From assembly GCF_002778325.1 (NCBI RefSeq), contig NZ_NESI01000001.1, forward strand, positions 434,001 through 498,000: a stretch of DNA of 64,000 nt, read 5' to 3'. Position numbers and translations under genes: made by a program. Shown piece by piece: positions 35,233 to 44,194 of this stretch. Numbering within the stretch: position 1 is the stretch's first letter; the number at the start of each line of letters is the position of its first letter. The notes under the pieces are model-generated. The model was not told where the DNA came from. It was given only the letters and a program-made list of their open reading frames with translations, and made no database searches. The DNA comes from Limnohabitans sp. B9-3. GTDB taxonomy: Bacteria > Pseudomonadota > Gammaproteobacteria > Burkholderiales > Burkholderiaceae_C.

Positions 35233-36099
35233 TCAGCCTTCCGAACGGGGTTGTTTGTCGCGGGCATAACCCCACAAATACTGCCCTGGCGCATGGCGCA
35301 CCATGGCCTCAACACCCCGGTTTACCGCAGTCGCAACCGCCTCGGGTGACGCCGTTGCATCATGCAACTCTGGGGCATCAAAGGGGCGCATGTGCATGCA
35401 AAAGCCTTGACCAGGTGCCAATCGCTCGCACCACGTCAAGATCACTTGCGCGCCAGTTTGTTGGGCCAATTTGCCCAGCAGCGTCATGGTGTACACATCG
35501 CGCCCAAAGAAAGGCGCCCACACGCCTTGGCCCAAGGGCGGGACTTGGTCGGGCAAGATCGCGGTGTAGCCACCTTTGCGCAGGGTGCGAATCAGCGTGC
35601 GTACACCAGCGAGCGATGTGGGTGCGGAATCTAAATAAGGACGGGTGCGGGCATTCGCCACCAAAGGCTCCAGCCACGCTTTGCGAGCCGGACGAAACAA
35701 GGCCACCAAGGGGCCAAAGCGCGGGCCAAACTTTTCGGCAATCGCTTGCGCACCGATTTCCCAACTGCCCAAATGCGGTGACAAGATGATGGCGCCTTGA
35801 CCTGCCTGCATCGCCGCTTCAAAGTGCTCGGCACCGTCCCACGTCACCACATCGTTCAAGGTGGCGCTGTGTGGGCGCATCCACACCCAAGGTAACTCAG
35901 CCACCATCATGCCGATCGCCGCTACCGCCGGACGCGCATCACGCCATGCAATACCCGCAGCCCGCACATTGGCCTTGAAATGGCGACGGTAGCTTGGCGA
36001 CGACCACCAAACGACCCAACCCAAACCCGCACCCACGCGCTGCATCAAGGGCAGAGGCAGGCGGGCAAGCCAATGGAAAAGTCGTGTCACGGGGGCCAT
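35233..36099 (-). CDS. lipid A biosynthesis acyltransferase, LpxM-like (HX4E type)
   Basis: A 288-residue paralogue of the preceding gene with a membrane-anchor start (LFHWLARLPLPLMQRVGAG). Its catalytic motif is HLGSWE in LSPHLGSWEIGA, i.e. HX4E as in LpxM, with ILPDQVPPLGQGVWAPFFG as the second conserved block. It is first in a two-gene unit and divergent from metK. The pair probably supplies both secondary acyl chains of lipid A. Confidence 0.88.
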   Translation of the reverse strand: MAPVTRLFHWLARLPLPLMQRVGAGLGWVVWWSSPSYRRHFKANVRAAGIAWRDARPAVAAIGMMVAELPWVWMRPHSATLNDVVTWDGAEHFEAAMQAGQGAIILSPHLGSWEIGAQAIAEKFGPRFGPLVALFRPARKAWLEPLVANARTRPYLDSAPTSLAGVRTLIRTLRKGGYTAILPDQVPPLGQGVWAPFFGRDVYTMTLLGKLAQQTGAQVILTWCERLAPGQGFCMHMRPFDAPELHDATASPEAVATAVNRGVEAMVRHAPGQYLWGYARDKQPRSEG

Positions 36100-36142
36100 A
36101 GGGCTATTTTTAGCAGGAGTAGAAGTTCAAATAGAATGGAGA

Positions 36143-36289
36143 TTGTCGCCGAGTTACAGAACAACTTGCAGGGCGACAAAGCACTCCGGTGTCGCGGCTA
36201 AGAGCAATCTGGGCCACTCTGCTAAAGCGTTCGCTGGGCTCCAAGTTTTCAGGGTCGGCAACGCCGAACAACCCATTGAAAACAAGGAG
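36143..36289 (+). promoter_or_regulatory. structured 5' leader of metK, candidate cis-regulatory RNA
   Basis: A likely -10 box TAGAAT (36132-36137) starts a leader of about 150 bases. TTGTCGCC (36143-36150) pairs perfectly with GGCGACAA (36172-36179), but part of the latter, GCGACA (36173-36178), can instead pair with TGTCGC (36190-36195). A long hairpin ends directly at the ribosome site: GTTTTCA (36245-36251) with TGAAAAC (36277-36283), GGG with CCC, and TCGGC with GCCGA around an AAC loop. AAGGAG (36284-36289) follows at once. The arrangement suggests switching control of SAM synthetase, but it does not match the SAH riboswitch consensus as I know it. Confidence 0.5.
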
Positions 36290-36297
36290 CTTTTTTC

Positions 36298-37482
36298 ATG
36301 TCTCTCGACTATCTCTTCACCTCCGAGTCCGTCTCGGAAGGCCATCCCGACAAAGTCGCGGATCAAATCTCAGACGCCATCCTCGACGCCATCTTTGAGC
36401 AAGACCCGCTCTCACGCGTGGCCGCCGAAACGCTGACTAACACCGGCTTGGTCGTCTTGGCGGGCGAGATCACCACACAAGCCAACGTGGACTACATCCA
36501 AGTCGCGCGCGACACCATCAAGCGCATCGGCTACGACAACACCGACTACGGCATTGACTACAAAGGCTGTGCGGTTTTGGTGGCTTACGACAAACAGTCC
36601 AACGACATCGCCCAAGGTGTGGACCGCGCCTCCGACGACTACCTCAACATCGGCGCGGGTGACCAAGGCCTGATGTTTGGCTACGCCTGCAGCGAAACGC
36701 CAGAGCTGATGCCCGCCCCCATTTACTACGCCCACCGTTTGGTCGAGCGTCAAGCCCAGCTGCGCAAAGACGGTCGTTTGCCCTTTTTGCGCCCTGACGC
36801 CAAGAGCCAAGTGACCATGCGCTACGTAGACGGTAAGCCCCACAGCATTGACACCGTGGTGTTGTCAACCCAACACAGCCCTGACCAATCACAATCGCCC
36901 ACCCAAATGAAGGACAGCTTCATTGAGGCGGTGATTGAAGAAATCATCAAGCCCGTGTTGCCCAAAGAGTGGTTGCAAGACACCAAGTATTTGATCAACC
37001 CCACAGGCCGGTTCGTCATCGGCGGCCCACAAGGCGACTGCGGCTTGACCGGTCGCAAAATCATTGTGGACACCTACGGCGGCGCTTGCCCCCACGGCGG
37101 CGGTGCCTTCTCTGGCAAAGACCCCACCAAGGTGGACCGCTCAGCCGCCTACGCCGCACGCTATGTGGCCAAAAACATCGTGGCGGCAGGCTTGGCCACG
37201 AAGTGCCAAATTCAAGTGGCATACGCGATTGGCGTGGCACGCCCAATGAACATCACGGTGAACACCGAAGGCACGGGCGTGATTGCTGACGACAAAATCG
37301 CCGCTTTGGTGGCCGAGCACTTTGACCTGCGCCCCAAAGGCATTATTCAAATGCTCGACTTGCTGCGCCCGATCTACAGCAAGACCGCAGCGTACGGCCA
37401 CTTCGGCCGTGAAGAGCCGGAGTTCACGTGGGAGCGCACGGACAAGGCGGCGTTGCTGAAAGAAGCGGCTGGTTTGAAGTAA
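36298..37482 (+). CDS. metK: S-adenosylmethionine synthetase
   Basis: A 394-residue MetK making SAM from methionine and ATP. Seen: [21 protein letters not shown] at the N-terminus, [12 protein letters not shown] (the hexapeptide-type ATP loop), [20 protein letters not shown] and [25 protein letters not shown] lies eight bases before ATG 36298. Together with metF and ahcY at the far end of the window this covers much of the methyl cycle. Confidence 0.98.
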   Translation: MSLDYLFTSESVSEGHPDKVADQISDAILDAIFEQDPLSRVAAETLTNTGLVVLAGEITTQANVDYIQVARDTIKRIGYDNTDYGIDYKGCAVLVAYDKQSNDIAQGVDRASDDYLNIGAGDQGLMFGYACSETPELMPAPIYYAHRLVERQAQLRKDGRLPFLRPDAKSQVTMRYVDGKPHSIDTVVLSTQHSPDQSQSPTQMKDSFIEAVIEEIIKPVLPKEWLQDTKYLINPTGRFVIGGPQGDCGLTGRKIIVDTYGGACPHGGGAFSGKDPTKVDRSAAYAARYVAKNIVAAGLATKCQIQVAYAIGVARPMNITVNTEGTGVIADDKIAALVAEHFDLRPKGIIQMLDLLRPIYSKTAAYGHFGREEPEFTWERTDKAALLKEAAGLK

Positions 37483-37503
37483 GCACCCGGCACGCAGAAA
37501 TGC

Positions 37504-37535
37504 AAAGGCCCTTCGTTTTTTGACGAGGGGCCTTT
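37504..37535. terminator. terminator between convergent metK and the ABC transporter gene
   Basis: AAAGGCCCTTCG and CGAGGGGCCTTT form a 12-bp stem (one wobble) around a T-rich loop. The outer AAAGG/CCTTT pairs give short T-runs on both strands. Confidence 0.7.
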
Positions 37536-37550
37536 ATGCTTTGAAGTCCA

Positions 37551-39365
37551 TCAAGTCTCAGACGACTGCTGCAACGCCCACATCTGCGCATAGCGCCCAT
37601 TCAGCGCCAACAGCACCCCATGCGAACCGCGCTCCACAATGCGCCCCGCGTCCATCACCAAAATTTCGTGCGCATCGACCACGGTGGACAAACGATGGGC
37701 AATGACCAAGGTGGTTTTGTTTTGCGCCGCGCTTTGCAGCTCGGCCTGAATGGCGCGTTCGTTAGCGCTGTCCAGGGCTGAGGTGGCTTCATCAAAAATC
37801 ACAATCGGTGGGTTCTTCAGCAAGGTGCGGGCAATTGCCACGCGTTGCTTTTCACCGCCCGACAACTTCAGGCCACGCTCGCCCACCATCGTATCGTAGC
37901 CCTTAGGGGTGCCAGCGATGAAATCGTGAATGTGTGCGGCGCGTGCTGCTTGCTCCACCTCGGACTCGGTCGCATCGGTGCGGCCATAGGCAATGTTGTA
38001 GCGCACGGTGTCGTTGAACAACACGGTGTCTTGCGGCACGATGCCCATGGCACGGCGCACGCTGCCTTGTGTAACTTGGCGAATGTCTTGGCCGTTGATG
38101 GTGATCGCGCCCGACCCCACGTCGTAAAAGCGAAACAACAAACGCGCCAAAGTGGACTTGCCAGAGCCCGAAGGCCCCACCACCGCCACCGTTTTGCCGG
38201 CAGGGATCTCGAAGCTGATGCCGTGCAAGATCGGCCGTGCAGGTTCGTAGGCGAACACCACTGACTCAAACTTCACCGTGGGCGATCCGCTCAGCAAGAG
38301 CGTGGGTGCGTTAGGAGAATCCGCCACTTCACGCTCTTTTTCTAAGAGCGTGAACATGCGGTCTAAGTCCGTCAGGCTTTGTTTGATTTCACGGTACAGC
38401 ACGCCTAAAAAGTTCAGCGGGATATAGAGCTGAATCATGAAGGCGTTGATCATCACCAAGTCGCCCAAGGTCATGCGGCCTTCGACCACACCTTGCGTAG
38501 CACGCCACAGCATGCCCACCAAAGCCACTGCGATGATGAGTTGCTGGCCTGTGTTGAGCACAGACAACGAGGTTTGCGCTTTCAGTCGCGCACGGCGCAA
38601 AGCCTCTAGGCTTTTGTCGTAACGCGATGCCTCAAAGGCTTCGTTGTTGAAGTATTTGACGGTTTCGTAATTGAGCAGCGAGTCCACGGCTTTGGTGTGG
38701 GCCGCCGAATCAAACTCATTGGCTTGGCGACGGTACTGCGTGCGCCATTCGGTCACGCTGATGGTGAAAACGATGTACAGCACCAACGCCGTCAAGGTGA
38801 TGCCCGCAAACCACACATCAAACTTCACCGCCAAGATGCCCAGAACCAAAGCCACCTCAATCAAGGTGGGGACCACGCTGTAGAGCGAATACGAAATGAG
38901 CGACTCAATGCCGCGCACGCCACGCTCGATGTCGCGTGTCATGCCGCCGGTTTGACGCTCTAGGTGGAAACGCAGGCTCAGACCATGCAAGTGCTGAAAC
39001 GTCTCCTGCGCAATTTGCCGTGCCGCACCTTGCGTGGCTTTGGCAAACACCAACTCGCGCAGCTCGGTGAAAGCCGACACCGACAAACGCAATGCACCAT
39101 ACACCAGCAACAGCGCCACGGGCACCACCAGCACAGCCTGCGGATCGCCGGGTTTGATGGACATGTCGTCGATCAAGTTCTTCAACAAGATCGGCACACT
39201 GACGTTGGCCACCTTGGCACCAACCATGAACGTCAGCGCCGCCAAGACACGCCATTTGTATTGCCACAGATAAGGGAACAGCCGTTTCAGCGTTTCACGA
39301 TCGGGACGTTGTTTAACGACGGCATCGCCTTGCGACGCTTGAGAGGAGGGGGCGTGATGACGCAT
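37551..39365 (-). CDS. Atm1-type ABC exporter (membrane domain fused to ATPase)
   Basis: A 604-residue half transporter. Residues 1-330 carry six membrane spans with AVDSLLNYETVKYFNNEAFE, the conserved coupling region of Atm1/HMT1-type exporters. The ATPase part has Walker A GPSGSGKST, the signature LSGGEKQR and the D-loop in FDEATSALD. Bacterial Atm1 relatives export glutathione conjugates or Fe-S/heavy-metal-related thiols and act as homodimers. ATG 39365 is chosen; the three extra codons upstream start with TTG. It is divergent from the YciA-like gene. Confidence 0.92.
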   Translation of the reverse strand: MRHHAPSSQASQGDAVVKQRPDRETLKRLFPYLWQYKWRVLAALTFMVGAKVANVSVPILLKNLIDDMSIKPGDPQAVLVVPVALLLVYGALRLSVSAFTELRELVFAKATQGAARQIAQETFQHLHGLSLRFHLERQTGGMTRDIERGVRGIESLISYSLYSVVPTLIEVALVLGILAVKFDVWFAGITLTALVLYIVFTISVTEWRTQYRRQANEFDSAAHTKAVDSLLNYETVKYFNNEAFEASRYDKSLEALRRARLKAQTSLSVLNTGQQLIIAVALVGMLWRATQGVVEGRMTLGDLVMINAFMIQLYIPLNFLGVLYREIKQSLTDLDRMFTLLEKEREVADSPNAPTLLLSGSPTVKFESVVFAYEPARPILHGISFEIPAGKTVAVVGPSGSGKSTLARLLFRFYDVGSGAITINGQDIRQVTQGSVRRAMGIVPQDTVLFNDTVRYNIAYGRTDATESEVEQAARAAHIHDFIAGTPKGYDTMVGERGLKLSGGEKQRVAIARTLLKNPPIVIFDEATSALDSANERAIQAELQSAAQNKTTLVIAHRLSTVVDAHEILVMDAGRIVERGSHGVLLALNGRYAQMWALQQSSET

Positions 39366-39403
39366 GTTGCACAATGACCAAGAGTTATGTTTCGATTGTG
39401 CCT

Positions 39404-39814
39404 ATGTCATCACCCGTCAATCCCCACGCCACCCCTTTGCCCACCGACCAAGAGTTGGTGCTCAAAGTGATTCCCATGCCCGCCGACTGCAATGCCAACG
39501 GCGATATTTTTGGCGGCTGGGTGATGGCACAAGTCGACTTGGCCGGTGCGGTGCTGCCCGCCCGCTATGTGCGCGGACGCATGGCCACGGTGGCAGTGAA
39601 CGAGTTCATCTTCAAACAGCCCGTGAAAGTGGGCGACATTTTGAGTTTCTTCTCACGCGTGCAACGCATTGGTAACACCTCGATCACCGTCAGCGTCGAA
39701 GTGTTTGCCGAACGCTTTCACACGCAAGGGGAGTACATGAAGGTGACACAAGCCATGGTCACCTACGTCGCGATTGATGAGCAGGGCAAGCCCCGCCAGA
39801 TCCCCAAACCCTGA
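39404..39814 (+). CDS. acyl-CoA thioesterase, YciA family (hotdog fold)
   Basis: A 136-residue single hotdog domain. NANGDIFGGWVMAQVDLAGA contains the catalytic Asp and active-site helix of YciA-type thioesterases, and TVAVNEFIFKQPVKVGDIL the following conserved strand. YciA enzymes hydrolyse a broad range of acyl-CoAs. The frame is open from ATG 39374, but that leaves only eight bases to the divergent ABC gene, so ATG 39404 is preferred. It converges with the YigI-like thioesterase gene, three bases apart. Confidence 0.85.
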   Translation: MSSPVNPHATPLPTDQELVLKVIPMPADCNANGDIFGGWVMAQVDLAGAVLPARYVRGRMATVAVNEFIFKQPVKVGDILSFFSRVQRIGNTSITVSVEVFAERFHTQGEYMKVTQAMVTYVAIDEQGKPRQIPKP

Positions 39815-39817
39815 GTT

Positions 39818-40327
39818 TTAGGAGACGATGTAGGCCGCCGCGCCCGTTGACATCAGCGTGCCATCAGGCCCACGAAACTCCATGCGCGACGAGCCCACAC
39901 GCGAGCCCACGCGCAAGGCATGGGCGTGGATGGTGAAGTGCTCGCCAATGCCGGGGCGCAAATAATCCACCCGCAAATCGATGGTGCCCAGCTTGGTGAA
40001 GCGCTGCAGCCGCTGCTCGGGTGCTTCGTTCATGTGCTTGGCGGCCAGAGCCGCCATGACGGCGGCACTGCCAATTGCATCCAACACAGCGCTGATGACG
40101 CCGCCGTGGATGCGGTTGTAGCCGTAATGCCCCACCAACTCGGGCTTCATGTCGATGCGTGCCACCACCTCTTCAGGGGTGACGCTCACCAGTTTCAGAC
40201 CCAAGGTTTTGTTGAAGACGATCTTTTCTTCATAGATCTGGCGAAAGCCTTCTAAGTACTCAGGCTCAAGCACAACTAGAGGTGCTTGAGGCTCAGACAA
40301 GGCCGAGCTCTTAGAGAAATGAGGCAT
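39818..40327 (-). CDS. acyl-CoA thioesterase, YigI-like (PaaI superfamily)
   Basis: A 169-residue hotdog protein. FNKTLGLKL, NRIHGGVISAVLDAIGS and KLGTIDLRVDYLRPGIGEHF match E. coli YigI, a medium- and long-chain acyl-CoA thioesterase, nearly segment by segment. The catalytic region is the HGGVISAVLD helix. About 15 residues precede the usual YigI start. It lies downstream of the enoyl-CoA hydratase, DUF2147 and acyl-CoA dehydrogenase genes on the same strand, which suggests a role in controlling CoA-ester pools. Confidence 0.87.
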   Translation of the reverse strand: MPHFSKSSALSEPQAPLVVLEPEYLEGFRQIYEEKIVFNKTLGLKLVSVTPEEVVARIDMKPELVGHYGYNRIHGGVISAVLDAIGSAAVMAALAAKHMNEAPEQRLQRFTKLGTIDLRVDYLRPGIGEHFTIHAHALRVGSRVGSSRMEFRGPDGTLMSTGAAAYIVS

Positions 40328-40353
40328 GCCAGATGTCTTTCTTGAACAACTTC

Positions 40354-41118
40354 TCAGAGCTTGGAAAAATCGGGCTTGCGTTTTTCCATAAACGCACCAA
40401 AAGCTTCTTTGGCCGCAGGCTCTTGCAACATGCGCCCAAAAGAAGCCCCTTCTTCCGCCATTTGCGCTTTGATTTGCGCAGCTTGACTTTGCTTCATCAA
40501 ACGCTTGGTCGTCATTAGCGAGGTGATGGGCTTAGCCGCCAATTTGCGGGCCTGTGCTTGGGCATAGCTATTCAATTCCAGCGGTGGCACCACGCGATTG
40601 ACCAAGCCCACTTCTTGCGCCGCTTCAGCCATGAAAGGCTCGCCCATCAACAATGCTTCAGCAGCACGGTGGTAACCCATCATCTGCGGCACCAACAAGC
40701 TGGAAGCTGCTTCGGGGCACAAACCCAAATTCACAAAAGGCATGGAGAACGCGGCGTTGTCACCGGCGTAAACCAAATCGCAATGGAACAACAGCGTGGT
40801 ACCAATGCCCACGGCTGGGCCTGCCACAGCTGCGATCACGGGCTTGGAGAAAGCCGCGATGTTGCGCAAAAAGCGGAACACCGGCGAATCCTGGCCTGCC
40901 GGCGGGTTGTTCAAAAAGTCAGCAATGTCGTTGCCTGCACTGAAGATCGTTTCGTGGCCTTGAAAAACCACCACACGCACAGCAGCGTCTTGCTCGGCTT
41001 GCTCAAGGGCATCGGCTAACGCCGCATACATGGCGGAAGTGATGGAGTTCTTTTTGTCAACGCGGTTGAACGTGAGCGTCATCACGCCCTGGTCAATGTG
41101 GTTCAAGATATCAGTCAT
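40354..41118 (-). CDS. enoyl-CoA hydratase/isomerase family protein
   Basis: A 254-residue crotonase-fold protein. GHETIFSAGNDIADFLN and AAVAGPAVGIGTTLLFHCDL form the oxyanion hole; FVNLGLCPEAASSLLVPQMMG and LMGEPFMAEAAQEVGLVNRVV are further family blocks. SAGNDIADF resembles enzymes annotated as isomerases (PaaG-like or Eci-like). The usual hydratase glutamate is replaced in the NLGLCPEAAS segment by a shifted Glu, so isomerase and hydratase activities cannot be separated. GGAG lies eight bases before ATG 41118. Confidence 0.85.
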   Translation of the reverse strand: MTDILNHIDQGVMTLTFNRVDKKNSITSAMYAALADALEQAEQDAAVRVVVFQGHETIFSAGNDIADFLNNPPAGQDSPVFRFLRNIAAFSKPVIAAVAGPAVGIGTTLLFHCDLVYAGDNAAFSMPFVNLGLCPEAASSLLVPQMMGYHRAAEALLMGEPFMAEAAQEVGLVNRVVPPLELNSYAQAQARKLAAKPITSLMTTKRLMKQSQAAQIKAQMAEEGASFGRMLQEPAAKEAFGAFMEKRKPDFSKL

Positions 41119-41129
41119 CGATGTCTCCA

Positions 41130-41579
41130 TTAAGGCTGACGCAGCCAAGTTTGTGTCCGGTAGAACGGGCCCATATAGCCTCGCACCTGCAGCTTTTTCC
41201 CACCCTCTTTGGGCACCATTTTGACGGTGTAATCTTTGCCGTTTTCAGGGTCTAAGATTTTTCCGCCACCCGCCCACAAGTGCTCGGTCAAAGGCTCAGG
41301 CTTCACACCACGGATGATTTCCATACCGATGATGTCTTGACCTTTGCGATCGTCCTTGCAGTCGTCACAAGTTTTTCTGGCGTTCGGATCGTTGCGCAAC
41401 GACTTGACCACGCGACCACTCAACACACCGCCTTTGTCCACAATTTGGATTTCGGCCTTGGCCTCACCCGTGTTGTCGTCGATGGTGTGCCAAGTGCCCA
41501 CGGGTGTCATTTGTGCGAAGCAACTGGCTGCGCCCAACAGGGCGAAGCTCAGCAAGCATTTGAATGTGTTGATTGTCAT
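41130..41579 (-). CDS. DUF2147 secreted protein
   Basis: A 149-residue protein with a signal peptide (MTINTFKCLLSFALLGAASCFAQ) and a DUF2147 domain: PVGTWHTIDDNTGEAKAEIQI, CDDCKDDRKGQDIIGMEIIRG and LDPENGKDYTVKMV. The family folds as a small beta barrel of unknown function and is exported. CDDC may form a disulfide. It sits between the acyl-CoA dehydrogenase and the enoyl-CoA hydratase genes in the same direction. Confidence 0.88.
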   Translation of the reverse strand: MTINTFKCLLSFALLGAASCFAQMTPVGTWHTIDDNTGEAKAEIQIVDKGGVLSGRVVKSLRNDPNARKTCDDCKDDRKGQDIIGMEIIRGVKPEPLTEHLWAGGGKILDPENGKDYTVKMVPKEGGKKLQVRGYMGPFYRTQTWLRQP

Positions 41580-41616
41580 AAGCGTGTGAATTTACAGCAT
41601 TGTGATGCGGCCAATT

Positions 41617-43413
41617 TCAGGCAAAGACAGCGTCTGTCTCCATCAGCACAGCAGAGCCCGCGCGAGCTGTGGCCATGAGCGATGCGGTCTCAGGGAACAG
41701 TTTGGCAAAGTAAAAGCGCGCCGTTTGCAACTTCGCTTGGTAGAACGTGTCGCGGTTGCCTTCGGCAATTTTTTGCAAAGCCACTTGGGCCATGCGCGCC
41801 CAGAAATAGCCAAACACCAAGTGCCCAGCCACGCGCAAATAATCCACCGCAGCGGCGCCCACTTCGTCGGCGTTTTGCATGGCTTTGTAGCCAATCTCGC
41901 CCGTGAACTGCGTCATTTGCTGGCCCAACTTGGCCAGTGGGTTGATGAACTCGGCCATGTCTTCGTTGCCCTGCTCGGCCATCACCAGCTCGGTGATGTG
42001 TGCGCCAAACTTCTTCAACGTCGCACCTTGGTTGCCCAAGACTTTGCGCCCCAATAAGTCCAAACTTTGGATGGTGTTGGTGCCTTCATAAATCATGTTG
42101 ATGCGGGCATCGCGCACGTATTGCTCCATGCCCCATTCACGGATAAAGCCGTGGCCACCAAACACTTGCATGCAGGCCGAGGTTGCGGTCCAAGCGTTGT
42201 CGGTGATGAAGGCTTTCACGATGGGCGTGAGCAAGGCCACCATCTCCGCCGAGTCGGCACGCACGGCGGCATCGGGGTGGTTCAACTCACGGTCAATCAA
42301 CAGCGCGCAATACAAGCTGAGTGCACGACCGCCTTCTGCATACGCCTTGGCGGTGAGCAGCATCTTGCGCACATCGGGGTGAACCAAGATGCTGTCTGCG
42401 GGCTTGCTGATGTCTTTGGGGCCCGTCAAGCTGCGCGACTGAATGCGGTCTTTGGCATACGCCACCGCGTTTTGATAGGCCACTTCGGTCAAGCCGAGCG
42501 ATTGCATGCCCACGCCAATGCGCGCAGCGTTCATCATCACAAACATCGCCGCCAAGCCCTTGTTGGGTTGGCCCACCATCGTGCCGACGGCACCCTCTAA
42601 CACCATCTGTGCGGTCGCGTTGCCGTGAATACCCATCTTGTGCTCTAAGCCGCCACAATAAATGCCGTTGCGCTCACCCAAGCTGCCATCGTCGTTCACG
42701 TTGAACTTGGGCACCACAAACAAGCTGATGCCTTTGCTGCCTGCGGGCGCATCGGGCAATCGGGCCAACACCAAGTGAACAATGTTGCTCACCATGTTGT
42801 GCTCACCGGCGCTGATGAAAATTTTGTTGCCCGTGATGCGGTACGTACCGTTGGCTTGCGGCTCAGCCTTGGTGCGCAACAACCCAAGGTCGGTGCCGCA
42901 ATGTGGCTCGGTCAGGCACATGGTGCCCGTCCATTCGCCACTGGTGAGCTTGGGCAAATACAAGGCCTTTTGCGCCTCAGTGCCATGCGCATGCAGGGCT
43001 TCGTAAGCACCGTGCGAGAGACCGGGGTACATGGTCCATGCTTGGTTACCGCTGTTGAGCATTTCGTAAAAACACTGATTCACCACGATGGGCAAACCTT
43101 GACCGCCATACGCGGGGTCGCAACTCAAGGCAGGCCAGCCGCCTTGCACGTATTGGTCAAACGCAGCTTTGAAGCCATCGGGCGTGCTCACTTCATGCGT
43201 GTCACGGTCCAAGGTGCAACCTTGCGCATCGCCAATTTGGTTGAGGGGGAAGATCACTTCAGAGGCGAACTTGCCACCTTCTTCCAGCACCGCAGAAATC
43301 GTGTCGGCATCGATCTCAGCATGTTTGGGCATGACTTTAAAGTCGTCGGTGACATGCAGCACGTCGTGCAGCACAAATTGCATATCGCGCAGGGGTGGGG
43401 TATAGCTAGGCAT
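41617..43413 (-). CDS. acyl-CoA dehydrogenase, large DmdC-like type
   Basis: A 598-residue FAD enzyme. Beyond the ACAD core (CLTEPHCGTDLGLLRTKA, FGGHGFIREWGMEQYVRDARI, and the catalytic Glu in IYEGTNTIQSLDL) it has an extra N-terminal segment (MPSYTPPLRDMQFVLHDVL) and a helical C-terminal domain of about 120 residues. This architecture is that of DmdC (3-methylmercaptopropionyl-CoA dehydrogenase) and related enzymes, many of which act on ordinary fatty acyl-CoAs. The true substrate is undetermined. It follows its TetR regulator by 10 bases. Confidence 0.9.
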   Translation of the reverse strand: MPSYTPPLRDMQFVLHDVLHVTDDFKVMPKHAEIDADTISAVLEEGGKFASEVIFPLNQIGDAQGCTLDRDTHEVSTPDGFKAAFDQYVQGGWPALSCDPAYGGQGLPIVVNQCFYEMLNSGNQAWTMYPGLSHGAYEALHAHGTEAQKALYLPKLTSGEWTGTMCLTEPHCGTDLGLLRTKAEPQANGTYRITGNKIFISAGEHNMVSNIVHLVLARLPDAPAGSKGISLFVVPKFNVNDDGSLGERNGIYCGGLEHKMGIHGNATAQMVLEGAVGTMVGQPNKGLAAMFVMMNAARIGVGMQSLGLTEVAYQNAVAYAKDRIQSRSLTGPKDISKPADSILVHPDVRKMLLTAKAYAEGGRALSLYCALLIDRELNHPDAAVRADSAEMVALLTPIVKAFITDNAWTATSACMQVFGGHGFIREWGMEQYVRDARINMIYEGTNTIQSLDLLGRKVLGNQGATLKKFGAHITELVMAEQGNEDMAEFINPLAKLGQQMTQFTGEIGYKAMQNADEVGAAAVDYLRVAGHLVFGYFWARMAQVALQKIAEGNRDTFYQAKLQTARFYFAKLFPETASLMATARAGSAVLMETDAVFA

Positions 43414-43423
43414 GAAAAACTCC

Positions 43424-44137
43424 TTACTTTTTAACGGGGGTACGGCTGCGCTTGGCTGCCGGTTTGGAAACGGATGGGATTACGGATTCAGGTGCGAGCT
43501 GAGGGGTTTGCGCGCCGTAGCGCTGCAAGATATTTTCAAAACCGCGCGAGGTGCGCTCCAACGACTTGGAGGAGCGTAAAAACCTGGCCTCGTATTGCAA
43601 CGCCAAGATCAAGCCGTGCACTTCAAACACCATTTGCTCGGCATCGATGTCGGTGGCCAAATGACCTTCTTCACAGGCCTGCATGACAGCGCGGTACACC
43701 GCCGCCAACCAGGTTTTGACCGAACTGGCCAAGGCATCGCGCACGGGGCCGGGCCGGTCGTCAAACTCAGCGGCGCCGCTGATGTAGAGACAGCCTGTGT
43801 CAATTTCAGCGGAGGTTCGCTTGGTCCAATTGGCAAACAATTGGCGCAAGCGCGGCAAACCGCGCTCGGCCTTGAGTGCCGAGTAAAACACCTCGGCTTC
43901 AAAGCGTTCGTGGTACTCACGCACCACCGACAGCTGCAGTTCTTCGCGAGAGCCAAAATGGGCAAACACGCCCGACTTGCTCATGCGCGCCACTTCGGCC
44001 AAAGCACCGATGCTCAAACCTTCCAAACCGATCTGCGTGGCCAAGCCCAAAGCCGCGTCCACAATGGCGGCTTTGGTTTGCTGGCCCTTTTGCAAGGCGC
44101 GGTTTTCAACCAGCGGGGCTTTGTGGGTAACAGTCAT
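43424..44137 (-). CDS. TetR/AcrR family transcriptional regulator
   Basis: A 237-residue regulator. The helix-turn-helix is at about residues 25-70: AAIVDAALGLATQIGLEGLSIGALA then MSKSGVFAHFGSREELQLSV. The C-terminal domain is typical of TetR_C and ends in a basic Lys/Arg/Pro-rich tail (KPAAKRSRTPVKK). ATG 44137 starts the protein correctly; the open frame upstream is not protein-like. It is first in an operon with the acyl-CoA dehydrogenase, so control by an acyl-CoA ligand is likely. Confidence 0.9.
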   Translation of the reverse strand: MTVTHKAPLVENRALQKGQQTKAAIVDAALGLATQIGLEGLSIGALAEVARMSKSGVFAHFGSREELQLSVVREYHERFEAEVFYSALKAERGLPRLRQLFANWTKRTSAEIDTGCLYISGAAEFDDRPGPVRDALASSVKTWLAAVYRAVMQACEEGHLATDIDAEQMVFEVHGLILALQYEARFLRSSKSLERTSRGFENILQRYGAQTPQLAPESVIPSVSKPAAKRSRTPVKK

Positions 44138-44162
44138 GACAGACCACTCAAAAAAGAACGAC

Positions 44163-44178
44163 CGTGCTATTTTGCACG
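44163..44178. promoter_or_regulatory. inverted repeat between the TetR gene and the divergent phosphatase gene
   Basis: CGTGC (44163-44167) and GCACG (44174-44178) flank six bases, TATTTT. The site is 26-41 bases upstream of the TetR start and 17 bases before the divergent gene, a position expected for autoregulation. Confidence 0.4.
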
Positions 44179-44194
44179 AAATTAAACTCTTCGC

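Noticed and set aside
36143-36297. SAH riboswitch upstream of metK
   Set aside because: I looked for the conserved SAH-riboswitch core (GAGGAGCGCUGC-like) and did not find it.
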